Source: Lineus longissimus (Eukaryota > Nemertea > Pilidiophora > Heteronemertea > Lineidae). Taken from it: a stretch of 64,000 nt of DNA. The stretch covers positions 15,624,001 to 15,688,000 of the forward strand of contig NC_088321.1 of the NCBI RefSeq assembly GCF_910592395.1, written 5' to 3'. A model generated the notes under the pieces. That model did not search any database, was not told the origin of the DNA, and worked only from the letters and a program-made list of their open reading frames with translations. Position 1 is the first letter of the stretch, and each line of letters opens with the position of its first letter. The translations under genes were made by a program, and so were the position numbers. Below, piece after piece: positions 22,501 through 33,765 of this stretch.

Positions 22501-24823
22501 TTCCGTTTTTGAGGCGGATTCTTTCTGAGTACCGGGTGACATTTTTCCTTCCCCTCCGCTTTCCACTGATTGGACACGATCTGTAGCAAAGCGTGCTTTA
22601 TCGACGAGGACAGCTGCGACTTCGCAACCTGGCTCTCACTGAACAACAACGCACACTGGTGATTCTCACCGTCTTTGTGGGTATGAAGGAACGGCCCTAA
22701 ACGGAATGGACGAATCACAAAATTTAACCCTTTAATGTCCAAAATGTGAAGTATGGAACCTGCTGTGTCAGGACGCCAAATATACAACATCTGAAACGGA
22801 GACTCGAGACTTGGTTTTCTCGGCTCGACTAGGATCATACCAGAAAAGACCTCCCCGGCCTTTTCACCGACTTTCAAAACATTATGGACGCTACGAATTT
22901 GCTTAACAATGTTATTACACTTCATAATATAGGTGCTGTGATCGTCTTTTGAAGTTTTCGCAGCCGTGTTTCTCTCGTAGAAAATCTTAAATCGCTTCAC
23001 ACCGCCGGCTAAACTTAATTCAGTAATTGTCAGAATTTCAGTCAGTTTTTGGTTCTTTGGGACGCGACATTTGATGTCATTGACCTCGGTGCAAGACAGG
23101 ACTTTGGTGGTCCCACGTAACATGTGTTCAGCACGCAGTTGTTTCTGTACAGCTTGCATCTCCACATGCTCCTCAGCATCATCAGAACTCATTACAGATC
23201 TCTCGCCTCTTTTCCGCTTTGATGAATTTTCCGTTTCCGATAAGTTTTCCATTTCTGATAAATTTGCCATTTCCGACAAATTTTTCGATTTCAAACAAAC
23301 AATGTCATCCTCTGAATCAGAATCCGACGCTGAATTCATTGGAAAAACAGTTTCCGACTCTAAAGGAACATTTTCTGGAATTTGCTGTATTTCCGGAGTA
23401 GGGGGCGGAGTCCTTTCTGGAAAATTTGAAAACTCTTCCAAAACACTCGGACAAGAGCTGCTATCAGAGTCTGAGTCTTCAGCCTGGGCTTTGCTCGGTT
23501 GAAAAATATCAAAAAATGTTTCGACTGTATTGGCAAGGCTCTCAGTCTTGATGTAAAATTCGGCTGAATTCTCACCATCAGTATTGTCAACGTTTTCAGT
23601 TTTTACGCCAAATTCCGCTGAATTTTCAACATCTACGTTATAACTCTCCTGAAACTCGTCATCAGGCATATATTCTTCTTTCTCAACTTTATAATCACTC
23701 TGGATGTACTCGACCTGATTCAAATCAATTTCAGCATTCAATTCATCATAACCCAGAGGGTGAGAATTTTCCAGAATGTCACCATTCCCAGGGAAATTCA
23801 TAGGGGTTACACTAGTTAAATCACTGGATGAAGTGTCAATTTGAGTCCCATGAGTGGGCAGGTTACCAAGAGTTCCCTGGTGATTATCTGGAAAAACATA
23901 CTTTCCAGGTAAAGTCAGTGACGTTGCGCTATTAGCTAATGTGTCCATGTTTGTCACAGGATCTGTCACAACGACGTCATCACATGGAGGCGTCTTGACA
24001 CTCTCTCCTGATGTCGCCGAGAAAAGGCCATCATTCGTATCCTCCCAAACTTGCGTAAGACTCGTGGCCGATTTGAGGATCTCTGGTTCTGTTTTTACAC
24101 CGACTGGAGGCGTTAATTCACTGCCAAGATTCGACGCCCTGTTTTCAGTGTTTGGGTTGAGGAGGTCACCATTGCTGTGCTCGAGCTGTAAAAACAAGCA
24201 CAGCCAATCAAATAACAATATGGCTGTTGCGACACAGCGTGGAAAGAGAGGGCTACGTGGTCTGGCAGTAAATTTGTGGCCATTTCCCCCCCCCCCCGCC
24301 CAGTGACGTGACAGTGACCAGTGCAAAACAACTAAAAAATCTTCAAATGAGAACATGCCGTCCTTTGAACTGCCCTAACTTGCAAAATATGCCTCTAACA
24401 ACATGATTTTTTATCTGATTTCAAAAATTGATGTCTGTTTGACATATTTGAGTGTAAACTTCTATATATATAGTGGAACCTCTCTATTAGGGACACCCTC
24501 AGGACTGACAAATGCTGTCCTTAATAGAGAGGTCAAATTGAATGGAAATATTTATCAGTACCCAAGGCCAAAATGGCTCTCAAATGGATGCCTTCATCAT
24601 TTTGAATTCAATTTCAAGGCCTGGGCTGGGTTGTTCAAAGCTCTGCTATCTGGTTTGGCGGCCGCTAAGCTGAGTAGCAGTCGCTAAAACTTAATAGCCG
24701 CTAAACTAACCAGGCTTTGAACAATCAGGCCCTTGAGGACTAGCCAGAAGCACTGCCTACCTGCATCATGACCGATCCATCCTCGCCAACATAGGACACC
24801 ACAACTCCATTTGTAGACTCCAT
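19554..24823 (-). CDS. Large acidic protein with SUMO-type motifs and two C-terminal C2H2 zinc fingers
   Basis: Two exons: 24823-24761 (ATG; 21 codons, MESTNGVVVSYVGEDG..., ending before gtaggc) and 24185-19554 (after gtttttacag), phase 0, for about 1,564 aa. The open frame upstream of 24185 is intron. The N-terminal third is acidic, with repeated VKTEP/VKTEN/IKTES sites of the SUMO consensus (hydrophobic-K-x-E) and a LSEMxN-type repeat. Residues ~384-577 form the most globular, least repetitive part (cysteines, RVPKNQKL, MILVEPRKP, IRPFRLGPF) and may be an undescribed domain. Residues ~740-816 hold four RAE-[IVL]-[EQ]-F repeats, most with VKSEP/IKKEP. Near the C-terminus (~1411-1460) are two C2H2 fingers, CSVCGHSF...HLRKHVKIH and CDICKCDM...CHINTFH. 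Nuclear, DNA- or chromatin-binding, SUMO-regulated function is inferred; I recognise no named orthologue. Confidence 0.8.
24473..24546. mobile_element. Fragment of a dispersed AACCTCTCTATTA-ended repeat
   Basis: GGAACCTCTCTATTAGGGACA followed at ~24520 by the inverted form CCTTAATAGAGAGGTC. Related copies lie at about 45564-45735, 58785-58965, 61696-61770 and 62253-62410. This looks like a short foldback (MITE-like) family; this copy lies in the intron of the zinc-finger gene. Confidence 0.6.
24623..24732. mobile_element. 110-bp foldback element
   Basis: The left end GGGCTGGGTTGTTCAAAGC and the right end GCTTTGAACAATCAGGCCC form imperfect inverted repeats, with further pairing inside (GGCGGCCGCTAAGC against GCCGCTAAAC). 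It lies in the zinc-finger gene's intron, 29 bases from the donor of exon 1. Confidence 0.7.
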
Positions 24824-26178
24824 CTTTCAATGTCGAAAATCTTCAGAGAATTTCCAGCCTTTGAAACTGAAATATAAAGCTTTCAATTTAGCAACTGACC
24901 TGTCAATATCAATTATCATACCAGCTTGGAGCTATATATTTCCTCGTACCAGGCGGGGGAGGCCACTGCTGGCCACAACAAACCAGCAGCAAACAAAAGA
25001 CCGCATGTCGCATACCACATATTCTTTTGTTCCCTATATTTAGATTTGTTTTGGCTGGCAGTGACTTCCTCCGACTGGTGTGCAAGTGACTATTGAAGCC
25101 AATGGAAAGCCCATACAATGTATTGTGGTTCATCTACTGTCCAGAGCACAACTGTGCCCTCCCCTGTCTGTAGTCTAGAGCAATGAAGTGACTGATATTT
25201 ATACATTTTTGAAGTTATTGACACTCGATATGCGAAGAACTCTGCACTAGACAGACATGTCTTTAGATAGACAGGCATGGCCCCCCCCTCCCCCCCCCCC
25301 CCAAACACCAACAAAGTGACAAGTCTCGAAAGTGTGACAAGATAGAGCAGTAGGGTTAGGAAAGGACTTCTAACCCTGTCCTAATAGATACACGACAGAC
25401 TTTCCAGGTGGACCATAGGGTATGCTTCACCACCATACGTCAGTGAGCAAGCATCAATGCCATCATGGGTAGCTGGGTCCTTTTTGGCCAAAACGAGTGA
25501 AAATATCCAACAAAAACACCCATTTTAGACGCAATCAAATATGCTAATGCAACGAAACTCAACCTACGTGAGAAAAAAGTTGTCTTTATTCGATATATTG
25601 GCCTAATTTCATTAGAATTTAACGCATTCGAGCTACATTCTGCTTTTTATTGCAAAAAAGTCGGATTATTTTTCAGATGTCAACCATCTTGGATAATGCG
25701 ACCTGGTGGGACATTCGGAAATGACATAGTTCTTTATGTCACCGTAAGAGGGCAGCATCTGACGGTGCACAATTTTATTTACGCTCGGCAGCTTTTTGTG
25801 CCGTGCAATTGGTCAGACATTAGCCTACAGTCTAATTTAGTGAACTCACGAAAGCAGATAATCTGAAAAGTCAGAATTGACCCATTCTTTTCACTCTCAG
25901 AATGAGAGCTAAGGGAAGGCACTACGCGCAACAACCTGAACCTCGCTGCTCTGGGTAACATTTGTATTTCACATCGTCGTTCAAACCCCAAAATGACCAA
26001 CAAGGCATGATGAAAAAGAACTTTACTGACAAAATAAATTAACATTTGTGGGAAAATTAAAGGGCTATGACGCAAATTCAAACTGACCATGGTATAAGTA
26101 GTTCCTTAATTCGTCGTAAGATGGCATGGCAGTAAAGCGCTGTGCAGGCGATCATTCTGAAGTCGTTCAAACACCGAG
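24824..26178. other. Intergenic region between divergent genes
   Basis: The divergent zinc-finger (-) and RFESD (+) genes start about 1.36 kb apart. A poly-C/CT tract lies near 25280-25303. No other gene or clear promoter motif was recognised. Confidence 0.4.
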
Positions 26179-27629
26179 ATGGCCAACACGGGAGCAGACG
26201 TCAGCTTTACCTGGAGGCGCGTGGCAAAAGAGACGGAGGTCAAAAAGAGCAAATGTCAACATGTTTATGCGCAATCTGGAGAGGATGACGATATCATGAC
26301 CATCTATCTCAACGGCAAGTTTCACGCGATGGAATCGAAATGTGGACACATGGGCAAGTACTTTCATAAAATTCTAAACATGTCACTAGTGTCACGTTGT
26401 CATAACTACTGCGAGACGCTTTCACGGCTCTCCATTGACACATCGTTGATATCAAATGACCAGCTCTCAGTCCTGTCTACATGTCACTTATCGAAGGGAT
26501 GTCGGTATGAAATCGTTTGTTATCAATTCATGTCTCGCCATGTGTAAAGCGAATGGAACAATGTCGATTTTTAACAGAAATTGTGCCGGTTGATGGTGCT
26601 ACTCCTGGCGGGCTTTTTTCATGTTCCAGATGGTCGCAATCGCAGCCATGTTGTTTCGCGAGTAGGCCCTACTTGTTCTCAACGTCTCTATCTACATGTC
26701 TTTTCCAGGCGGGCCTCTCCATGAAGGGGATATCGAAAACATCGGCGGCAATCCACACGTGGTATGTCCCTGGCATGGCTATATGTTCGCATTGCGAGAC
26801 GGGAAAAGTACTTTAGCACCTGACCTAAAGGTAAGCGTCTGATTGGTTAATAGCTTCAGTGACGTCAGCTGGCATTTTGACAGCTGAAAACGTTCCATTT
26901 GGCCCTGTAAAAAACGTGGCATCCCTGATTGAACTGCACAGTCAAGGCTGGGACGTTTCCCGATGCGGACTTTCGCTTAACACCAGCGGGCAGAGCGCAT
27001 TGGTGGGAAATGGAAGTAATGCATGCTATCATGAAAAGACGCCAACAGTGGGGTAATTTTAGATTATAAAACACTAACAGCCATGCAGTCGGGCTGACCG
27101 TAGCCGCTAGCTTTCGGTTGGAAATGTATACCTTATAGATTAGGAGTTTAGGGCGGGCTGTATAAGGTCTATTCTCTCGGGGGCCAGAACATAAGTCCAC
27201 GTTAAAAATGTTCATGGGGATCATAGGTCTGACTAAGCCCCTTTTGTATCTTATATATAAAGTATCATCAATGTATTAGGGTCATTAAAAAGCTTTTAAA
27301 ATGTAAAACATTTACGCGGATTGGCTGATCAAAGTGTTGTTTGTGTAGGCCTACCGCTAAATACTTTGTTTTTTACATGCGGGGACACGGCCGCTAAGGT
27401 ACTTGAAAATACATCAAATTTAAAAGATTTAGTAGTTCTGCCTGTACTGTAGCCATGCATAGCAGGGACGCTCATGATGTCTTGTGTTCTGTGAGTGATC
27501 CCCTTTAATGACCACAACTTCTCCTTGCAGCAAAAAGTCTACGAAACTAAAGTAGAAAACGGCAGTCTCTACATCAAGTTCAACTGCGATCTTTCAACCA
27601 CTCCATTCGTAGCGACGCCTAAGAATTGA
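26179..27629 (+). CDS. RFESD: Rieske Fe-S domain protein (RFESD-like), 131 aa
   Basis: Three exons: 26179-26353, 26709-26830 and 27531-27629 (TGA 27627-27629). Phases fit (1, then 0) to give 131 aa. The exon 1/2 junction yields [15 protein letters not shown], and exon 2 carries [10 protein letters not shown]. These are the two Rieske cluster boxes, C-x-H and C-x-x-H, which bind a 2Fe-2S cluster through two Cys and two His; all four ligands are present. The C-terminus ([14 protein letters not shown]) matches the final strand of the family fold. No transmembrane segment or oxygenase catalytic domain follows, as in vertebrate RFESD (about 157 aa). The first intron begins G|GCAAGT, a GC-AG intron: the next GT would destroy the cluster motif. 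Function in vivo is poorly known for this family; a soluble electron-transfer role is inferred. Confidence 0.9.
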
Positions 27630-30600
27630 TATCCAAAGGAAGTGTTCACAACAGTATCCAAGGCAACGCCGCCAGTTTCCATGGCAACGGCGGATGAGCC
27701 CAAGAGAGCCAGGACAGGGACTAATTAGTGCGTAAATTGGTGATTGATCCATTAGGGACCCCGCGGTTAAGTTCAGAAATATAGAAAATACATTGTTACT
27801 ATTAGCACTCTTATAACCGATGAGGCAATCAGCGCTTGCTGTGACACGTGAGTGACATTCATGATGTAACCTTGACCTCGAAATGGAAATAATTTGCTTT
27901 TCGTCTCTTAAAGCACGGTTTTCGTCTGGTAGAAAGTGTGTTAAAAGAGAACGGTGGTAGTTTTTGTTGCGTCTTGAAATGAAAACAAAAAGAGCGATTG
28001 CTATTTTTTGTAACTTCTCTTTATTCTAATAGATTTCAAAATATAATTGATCGACACGTGAGAAATAATCGGACAACTGGCTAAATGGTATTAATACCCA
28101 ATAGATGGCGCTTCTGGTACTGATCAGTGTACAGTTGACGTCAACGAGCAGACACTGTCCAAATTTCCGGAATGGCCGACGAAATGGACACACGCAACGG
28201 AGTATAAATCATAGGCTTACATAATACCTTTAAATTTCCATCAGAAAGGAAACACCTTGGCACGTGCAGACGTAAGGTTTTTCAGTTCGTTTTACAAACA
28301 TTGGTGGCGCCACGTGGACAAAATAATACAAGCACAATCATACAGATGGCGCTGCGATGCTGGTAACAAAGTCCGCAGTTGTCTTTTAAATAATAGATGA
28401 AGATAGTAGTATATAGATCTGATGTACTCAGCAACATCTTTTGAATAGTCGACGTAACCGGATAGATGTCGACAGTAAGGTTTCAATTTCTGTTCTAAGA
28501 GAGCAGCGCAAATAAAACATTGAAATGTGATGAAAACTTCCCTTTGACTGCTTCCAAATTTTATACCCGCGCGAGATCTCGCGTCATCGTAACCGCTGCG
28601 ACCAAAACTAGGTCAAATGCTTTTTTGTTTTACCAACCAGAAGACAATGACGTAGATGTAGACGAATATTTATGTCAAAAGTGCGCGGATCCAATATCTC
28701 AACCTCCCCTGTCTGTTTTACTTCACGTTGTATCGACTTATGGCGAGTAGATGTAATGCTAGTATGTCAGGCTTCTTCCCTGTACTGACTGACTCCCTGG
28801 CGGTTTTTCCATTAAATATGATATGATCGTCTCCTCAGAAATCATGCCGCGATATATAATGAACGCTCCTTTTCAAGCTGTTTTATGATTTCGTTCGCGT
28901 CTCAGATCAGTGGCATAGTGGCGAGAGAACCGGGCTTATAATGAGGAAAGCGTGCGTTCGACTCTCAGAAGAATCACCGCAAAAAGCGAACGTAGAAGAT
29001 GAAGAAGAAGAAATTCGGATCTTCATCGAACCCCCCACCGATATATGGAGATAAACTGCCATGAATTCAGAACACGCAACTTTCAAATCAATTTCAATTT
29101 GCAAAATGCTTATATGTTAATCAAAATCGATGAGCGTGTCTTCTCCAAGCTGCATGGTATTATCAACTCTATATTGAGATGGGTCAATAATATTCATAAT
29201 GTCTCGTCTCGGCGCGTGTTTATATTTCATTTGACCCAGGAGCGGTTTCGGGGAAGACGAAACTGGGAGCTGTCTCGACTTCATCAGCAACAGCCACTAG
29301 CTCTAACTGGTGCCATGCCGGATACCGTACAGGCATCACGGCTCAGGTTCTCACCATCGACATCGATTTCTTCGAGTAAATACAAGCATCCCAACCTGAG
29401 GATCGGGAAAAAGTGAAGGATGTAGAACTTGTCTCGCATTCAATGCTCCCGCTCCTCCCAGTCGAACACTCAAAGAACAAAGCGGATGATTACCTGTAAT
29501 CAAAATCGATCTCCAGTCAGGGGAGACAAATAGACTCACCTCTCGTCTTCACAATGGACAAATCATATCAAATGGCACCATTCACGGCGGAGCTGCCTTC
29601 AATGGAAGTTGCCATGGTAACAGTACTACTACATGATTTTTGTCATTTGCACCACTGGTAAACGGCAACGGTCAGAGGAGCATTTTTTCATTTCTAGCGA
29701 TGGTTGCCGATGTGTGCAGTTTAATGATGTATAGTATCAGCAGTGTATTATTTATTAGACTAATACACTGATGGGATGATGAAGACCATTAGTGACAGAC
29801 CTTGTTGGAAGTACTGTGTACCACTCAAGCGGATACCAAAGCCGCTGCCGCCCAAAGGTGGCGCAATACAGGATACATTACATTGAAAACAACACTGAAT
29901 TGCACCCAAAGTGTGCTAGAATTTAGATAAGGGTTGACCATAGGCATCACCGATTTGGCTATAACATATACAACTTGGCTAAATCGTAAAACCATTAGAA
30001 CTCCTTCATAAAGTTAGAATTTAAGAGGCTGTTCTCTGTAAAACAGCGAACAAACCTTGAAATTGACATTTCCTTCGATTCGGAAGAGCTCTCATAGCTT
30101 CAGGATTTCAAGTTCTAGCAAAGAAGGAAGTACCTATGGCCAACAGTAGCTGTCATCACGGACACCAGACTACGAGGTTTTCTTGCCGAGGTTCGTGACG
30201 TACAACCGACAGTCACCACCTGGAAGACGCCCTGGGTCTGGTTGCAATAGCCTGCTAAAGAAGCACCTTCCGCACGCAAATCAACATATATGCAATTAAT
30301 GAATCTACAAGTATTTGACTAGCACTCTAGTGGCAAAAGCATCCATATTATTGGTTTTATGAGTGTCCTCTTAAGTACACTCATAAGCAATAGAAGAAAA
30401 AGAAATTTCGAACATCAAACACGTGTTTCAAAATGACATAAGATACTAACTGTGGCGGCGAAGACATAAAAATCAGACATATTAATCACAACAAGACACT
30501 TAGCACGTTACCATGGTTACACAAAGCGTTTAACAAGAAGACCTTGGATAAAAATAATTTGTACAGTATTTTGTTCCTATATCAACGTATAAAGTTCGAG

Positions 30601-30854
30601 TCTAATTTTTGTGTGTGTTGCTGTGGATACGACAAATAGCACTTTGGTATAGTGACATTAGTTTCGCTGGTCACCATATTTGCTCCTACAACTATTCACA
30701 TTCTCCTTTCTAATCGCCATTACCTGAATTCATTATCGAATTCCCGACATCATCACTGGTACCACACATTATAGTAACAGCATGGTTACTATACCGCTGA
30801 GGTTGCTATAGTAACCACTGTCATCACAGGATGTGGTTGCTAGGGAACCACATT
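27630..30854. other. Intergenic, no gene recognised
   Basis: Small open frames show no family features. Several RFX X-box-like palindromes occur (27675-27688, 29608-29621, 30507-30520, 30802-30815, 30836-30848). A weak tRNA-like stretch with CAGTGGCATAGTGGCG and GCGTTCGACTC lies at about 28908-28970. An AATAAA at 28511 might serve RFESD but is 880 bases past its stop. Confidence 0.45.
29608..29621. promoter_or_regulatory. Perfect RFX X-box-like palindrome
   Basis: GTTGCCATGGTAAC fits the RFX X-box consensus with both half-sites complete. The nearest genes are RFESD (upstream) and the GPCR (downstream, convergent); there is no evidence of use. Confidence 0.45.
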
Positions 30855-32147
30855 CTACACTTTCGTAATCTGGTTGCCATGGTCGAAACCGCGATGGTTG
30901 CCCTCCCGATCGTCATGTAACAACTCCACCTTTTGGCTATCTGCGGAACGAGTTGTGTGCATGTGCTGTTCGTTCATGGCGTGCTCTTCGCCGCCCGATT
31001 CCTCTTCTTCCGACTCCTGGTCCCAGTCAGGGCGTAAATGTTTCGGCGTGTTGTCATAATCCAAAACAGGGTGCATGTCATTCTCATTGAGGTCGCCCCC
31101 GGATCTGGAACCACAACACATATTACCCAGAATCCGCCGGAAGTCATCACCGACACACAAGTACAAAAAGAATTTCATTGCGCAGTAGAAATGCGACAAG
31201 AAGTACATGGTATATCCGGAAATAAAGTGAGCCCATTGGTAGAATTTTGGGTCCATGTAAACTATTTCCCAATAAAAGAACCAATGGATTGTTGAGGCTG
31301 CTTCGCAGATGATGAATAATGTCAGCGCTGCAAAGGCCCTGCGCACTTGCAGCATGAATGGCCAAGGCCTCGGGTCCGTCGCTGTACCGCGTTTGACATA
31401 CATCAACAGCGCTAACGTACAGTACATAAACAACACGAGAACATACGGGATAAACACATTGAACCTCGTCACCAAGAAGTGTACTCCGAGGAGGTTGTGT
31501 TGACAACTGTTCCGTTCGCTTGACCACACCTCTCCGCAGATGAAATCGAAAGTGTTAATGGCGGCAACAAAACCGAGCACAAGGAAAACTTCTATGATTG
31601 CGAAAATTCGGTTGTACATTTTTTTCACTGCTTGTGACGCGCAACAATATGGTACTAGGGCATACTCTGATAGAACTATCATTAGCCAACGCACTACGTC
31701 ACGTGTTCCGTTTAATCCGACCTGAAAGAATCCATAGTCGGTCAATCGCATCTTCATATAGGGTGTGATGTCACAGCTTCGTGCGTTCCTCGTAATCAGA
31801 AACTGCCATAAAACGGGGACTGTAGTCCCCGCTGCGTTGCTAATGAGGTAAATAATATCAAAGATGGCGACCACCTGTAGCAACAGAGATACAGACCCAC
31901 GGTTCTTCTTATCCTTACAGAAGACTATAAAAACGAGAATGTTGAGTATCACTCCTAGTAGCTGTAGAAGACCTAATCCGCCCATGATAACGGCTATATG
32001 AAGATAATCCAGAGTTTGTACTGGAACCGCTTCTGGACCTTTTATATCCGGTGGTCCCAGTTCGAAAGATCGGAAGAAATCCACGCTGAGGTTGCAGCGG
32101 AATCTCGTGTTTGGGAGTTCGTAGGTCATGGTGATTCTTTCTATCAT
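30855..32147 (-). CDS. Orphan seven-transmembrane receptor, class A-like with altered core motifs
   Basis: A 430-aa protein in one coding exon. An acceptor-like tattttcag ends at 32156, so a 5' UTR exon probably lies upstream. Seven hydrophobic segments are visible at roughly 50-77, 86-110, 138-168, 182-205, 222-250, 270-292 and 304-332. N69 (helix 1) and D97 (helix 2) fit the usual class A N and D positions. C125 and C215 could form the extracellular disulfide, and N19-L-S is an N-glycosylation site. The DRY region reads SEYALVPY, the helix 6 CWxP is CEAA, and the helix 7 NPxxY is replaced by CAMKFFLYL, followed by a helix 8 (CVGDDFRRIL). The tail is long and acidic (ESEEEESGGEE). A later Met (residue 7) is an alternative start. 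It resembles the FMRFamide-type peptide-receptor branch in layout, but the ligand is unknown. Confidence 0.85.
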   Translation of the reverse strand: MIERITMTYELPNTRFRCNLSVDFFRSFELGPPDIKGPEAVPVQTLDYLHIAVIMGGLGLLQLLGVILNILVFIVFCKDKKNRGSVSLLLQVVAIFDIIYLISNAAGTTVPVLWQFLITRNARSCDITPYMKMRLTDYGFFQVGLNGTRDVVRWLMIVLSEYALVPYCCASQAVKKMYNRIFAIIEVFLVLGFVAAINTFDFICGEVWSSERNSCQHNLLGVHFLVTRFNVFIPYVLVLFMYCTLALLMYVKRGTATDPRPWPFMLQVRRAFAALTLFIICEAASTIHWFFYWEIVYMDPKFYQWAHFISGYTMYFLSHFYCAMKFFLYLCVGDDFRRILGNMCCGSRSGGDLNENDMHPVLDYDNTPKHLRPDWDQESEEEESGGEEHAMNEQHMHTTRSADSQKVELLHDDREGNHRGFDHGNQITKV

Positions 32148-32155
32148 CGGTCAAG

Positions 32156-33435
32156 CTGAAAATACAAAAGAGAAAGGTTTTTAAAATATAGCCAAAGAGA
32201 ACTTGGGAGCTCAGATCAAGCTGTAAGAAGATCTTGCGATGGCAATGCCAACTGCAGCCAACTACCAGATATCGGCTAACGCGTTTGTACAACACGGGTG
32301 ACTGCCGTCGACTCGCCATCACCCGCGGTTGATCAATAGGCGGCGAGAACACGCTTGGGCCACGTGAGAAAATGTGGCCAAGATCATCCTCAGAAATAAC
32401 GCCACGGCTGCCCACTGCACTCCCTTCCGCAATACGGCCCTGGACCTGGGAAAAACGTTCATCGATGTATTTTTTGTTCAGGAATTTCTGACATTTTCCG
32501 ATAATTCGTTGGCGTAATTTCTGCCGCACTGCAGGCACAGGAAGGATGCTGTTGTGGGAGCTATTGTTGTTCTTTTGTTTGTGAGCATTCTGGGTAATGG
32601 AGACAAACGGGATGTCATCTTACTCAAAGGATGTTGCGCACATTCCGAACTAACACAGCCTTTGGAAATCAATCCCCGCTCAGGTAAAAAAACAATGGTC
32701 GAATTTGCTGGTTTTGGCAAAATAAACGGAGACAAGATATGTGGATATTATTTCAGAAAATCTCAGTACGAAGTTTTCCGTAAAAAGTTGGTCTGGAGTG
32801 GCAGTTCACTTTTGGCCAGGTGCATGCTTTACTGCCTCAATGATTTTCATCCTCGTATTTCATTTTAGTGTTGAAGTTTTCGCCGATAAACATCAACAGC
32901 AAACCAACCTCGACAATAAACCTCGTGTGCAGACTGCGATATTACATTGCATTTATACTGTCCTGTTTAGCAGCTTAATCATTGGCAGAGGTGGTTGATT
33001 GACCGTGGCCTCCAACCTCGTGTCGACCCCAGGCTGAAGCCAATAAGACGTTCAGCCAAATTGATCTCACCAACATTGCCACATCTCACAAGAATGATCA
33101 AATGATGAACTAACTGACATGGCCGTGGCATCTCCCGCCAATGACGTCGAGGGTATTGATAAATGACGGACTTGTTGGGGCGGCCGGTAATGATAAGAAG
33201 CTGGACAAAAAAAGATGGTTCTCTAGTCAATTTGGATGCAGACAGTTTTTCTGATCAATACGAGAATGATTTGTTTACGTGTTTCAGTACAAAATAGGAG
33301 AGATTTTGGATCTAAGTCTGTACCGCTGAGTAGAGTTGGACACTGTCCACCGCCAAAATTAAAGGCAGACAATGTTCAAATCCAATATGGCGACATAACA
33401 AGACGGGAGCAAAACACAATGAGACGTTGAAATCC
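32156..33435. other. Upstream flank of the GPCR gene
   Basis: Presumably contains the intron and 5' UTR exon of the receptor. A minus-strand open frame here runs across the receptor acceptor and is not considered coding. Nothing else recognised. Confidence 0.4.
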
Positions 33436-33765
33436 AGTATGGCGACTGCAAAAACGTTGAAATCCAACATGGCGATTTGGCCCGACAATGAATACGAAAT
33501 CAAATATGGCGACGAGCTAGAATAGGACGGCTGGAAAAAGGTTGAAATCCAACATGGCGATTTGGCCCAACAACGAATACGAAATTAAATATGGCGACGA
33601 GCTAGAATAGGACGGCTGGAAAAAGGTTGAAATCCAACATGGCGATTTGGCCCAACAACGAATACGAAATTAAATATGGCGACGAGCTAGAATAGGACGG
33701 CTGGAAAAAGGTTGAAATCCAACATGGCGATTTGGCCCGACAACGGAATACGGAACCAAATGTAT
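33436..33765. repeat. 85-bp tandem repeat, about 3.7 copies
   Basis: The word GTTGAAATCCAACATGGCGA starts at 33456, 33541, 33626 and 33711, giving an exact 85-base period. Each unit holds two ATGGCGA words (AACATGGCGATTTGG and AATATGGCGACGAG), resembling YY1 cores. Diverged ATGGCGA words also precede the array from about 33388. Confidence 0.9.

Noticed and set aside
24186-24356. N-terminal extension of the zinc-finger reading frame
   Set aside because: A strong acceptor precedes 24185 and an upstream 63-nt exon joins in phase; the extension is hydrophobic intron sequence.
28908-28970. Possible tRNA with loop CTTATAA
   Set aside because: The A- and B-box resemblance is weak and the stems do not pair; at most an old SINE remnant.
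31915-32538. 207-codon minus-strand open frame overlapping the GPCR 5' end
   Set aside because: It runs through the GPCR acceptor in another frame and shows no conserved features.
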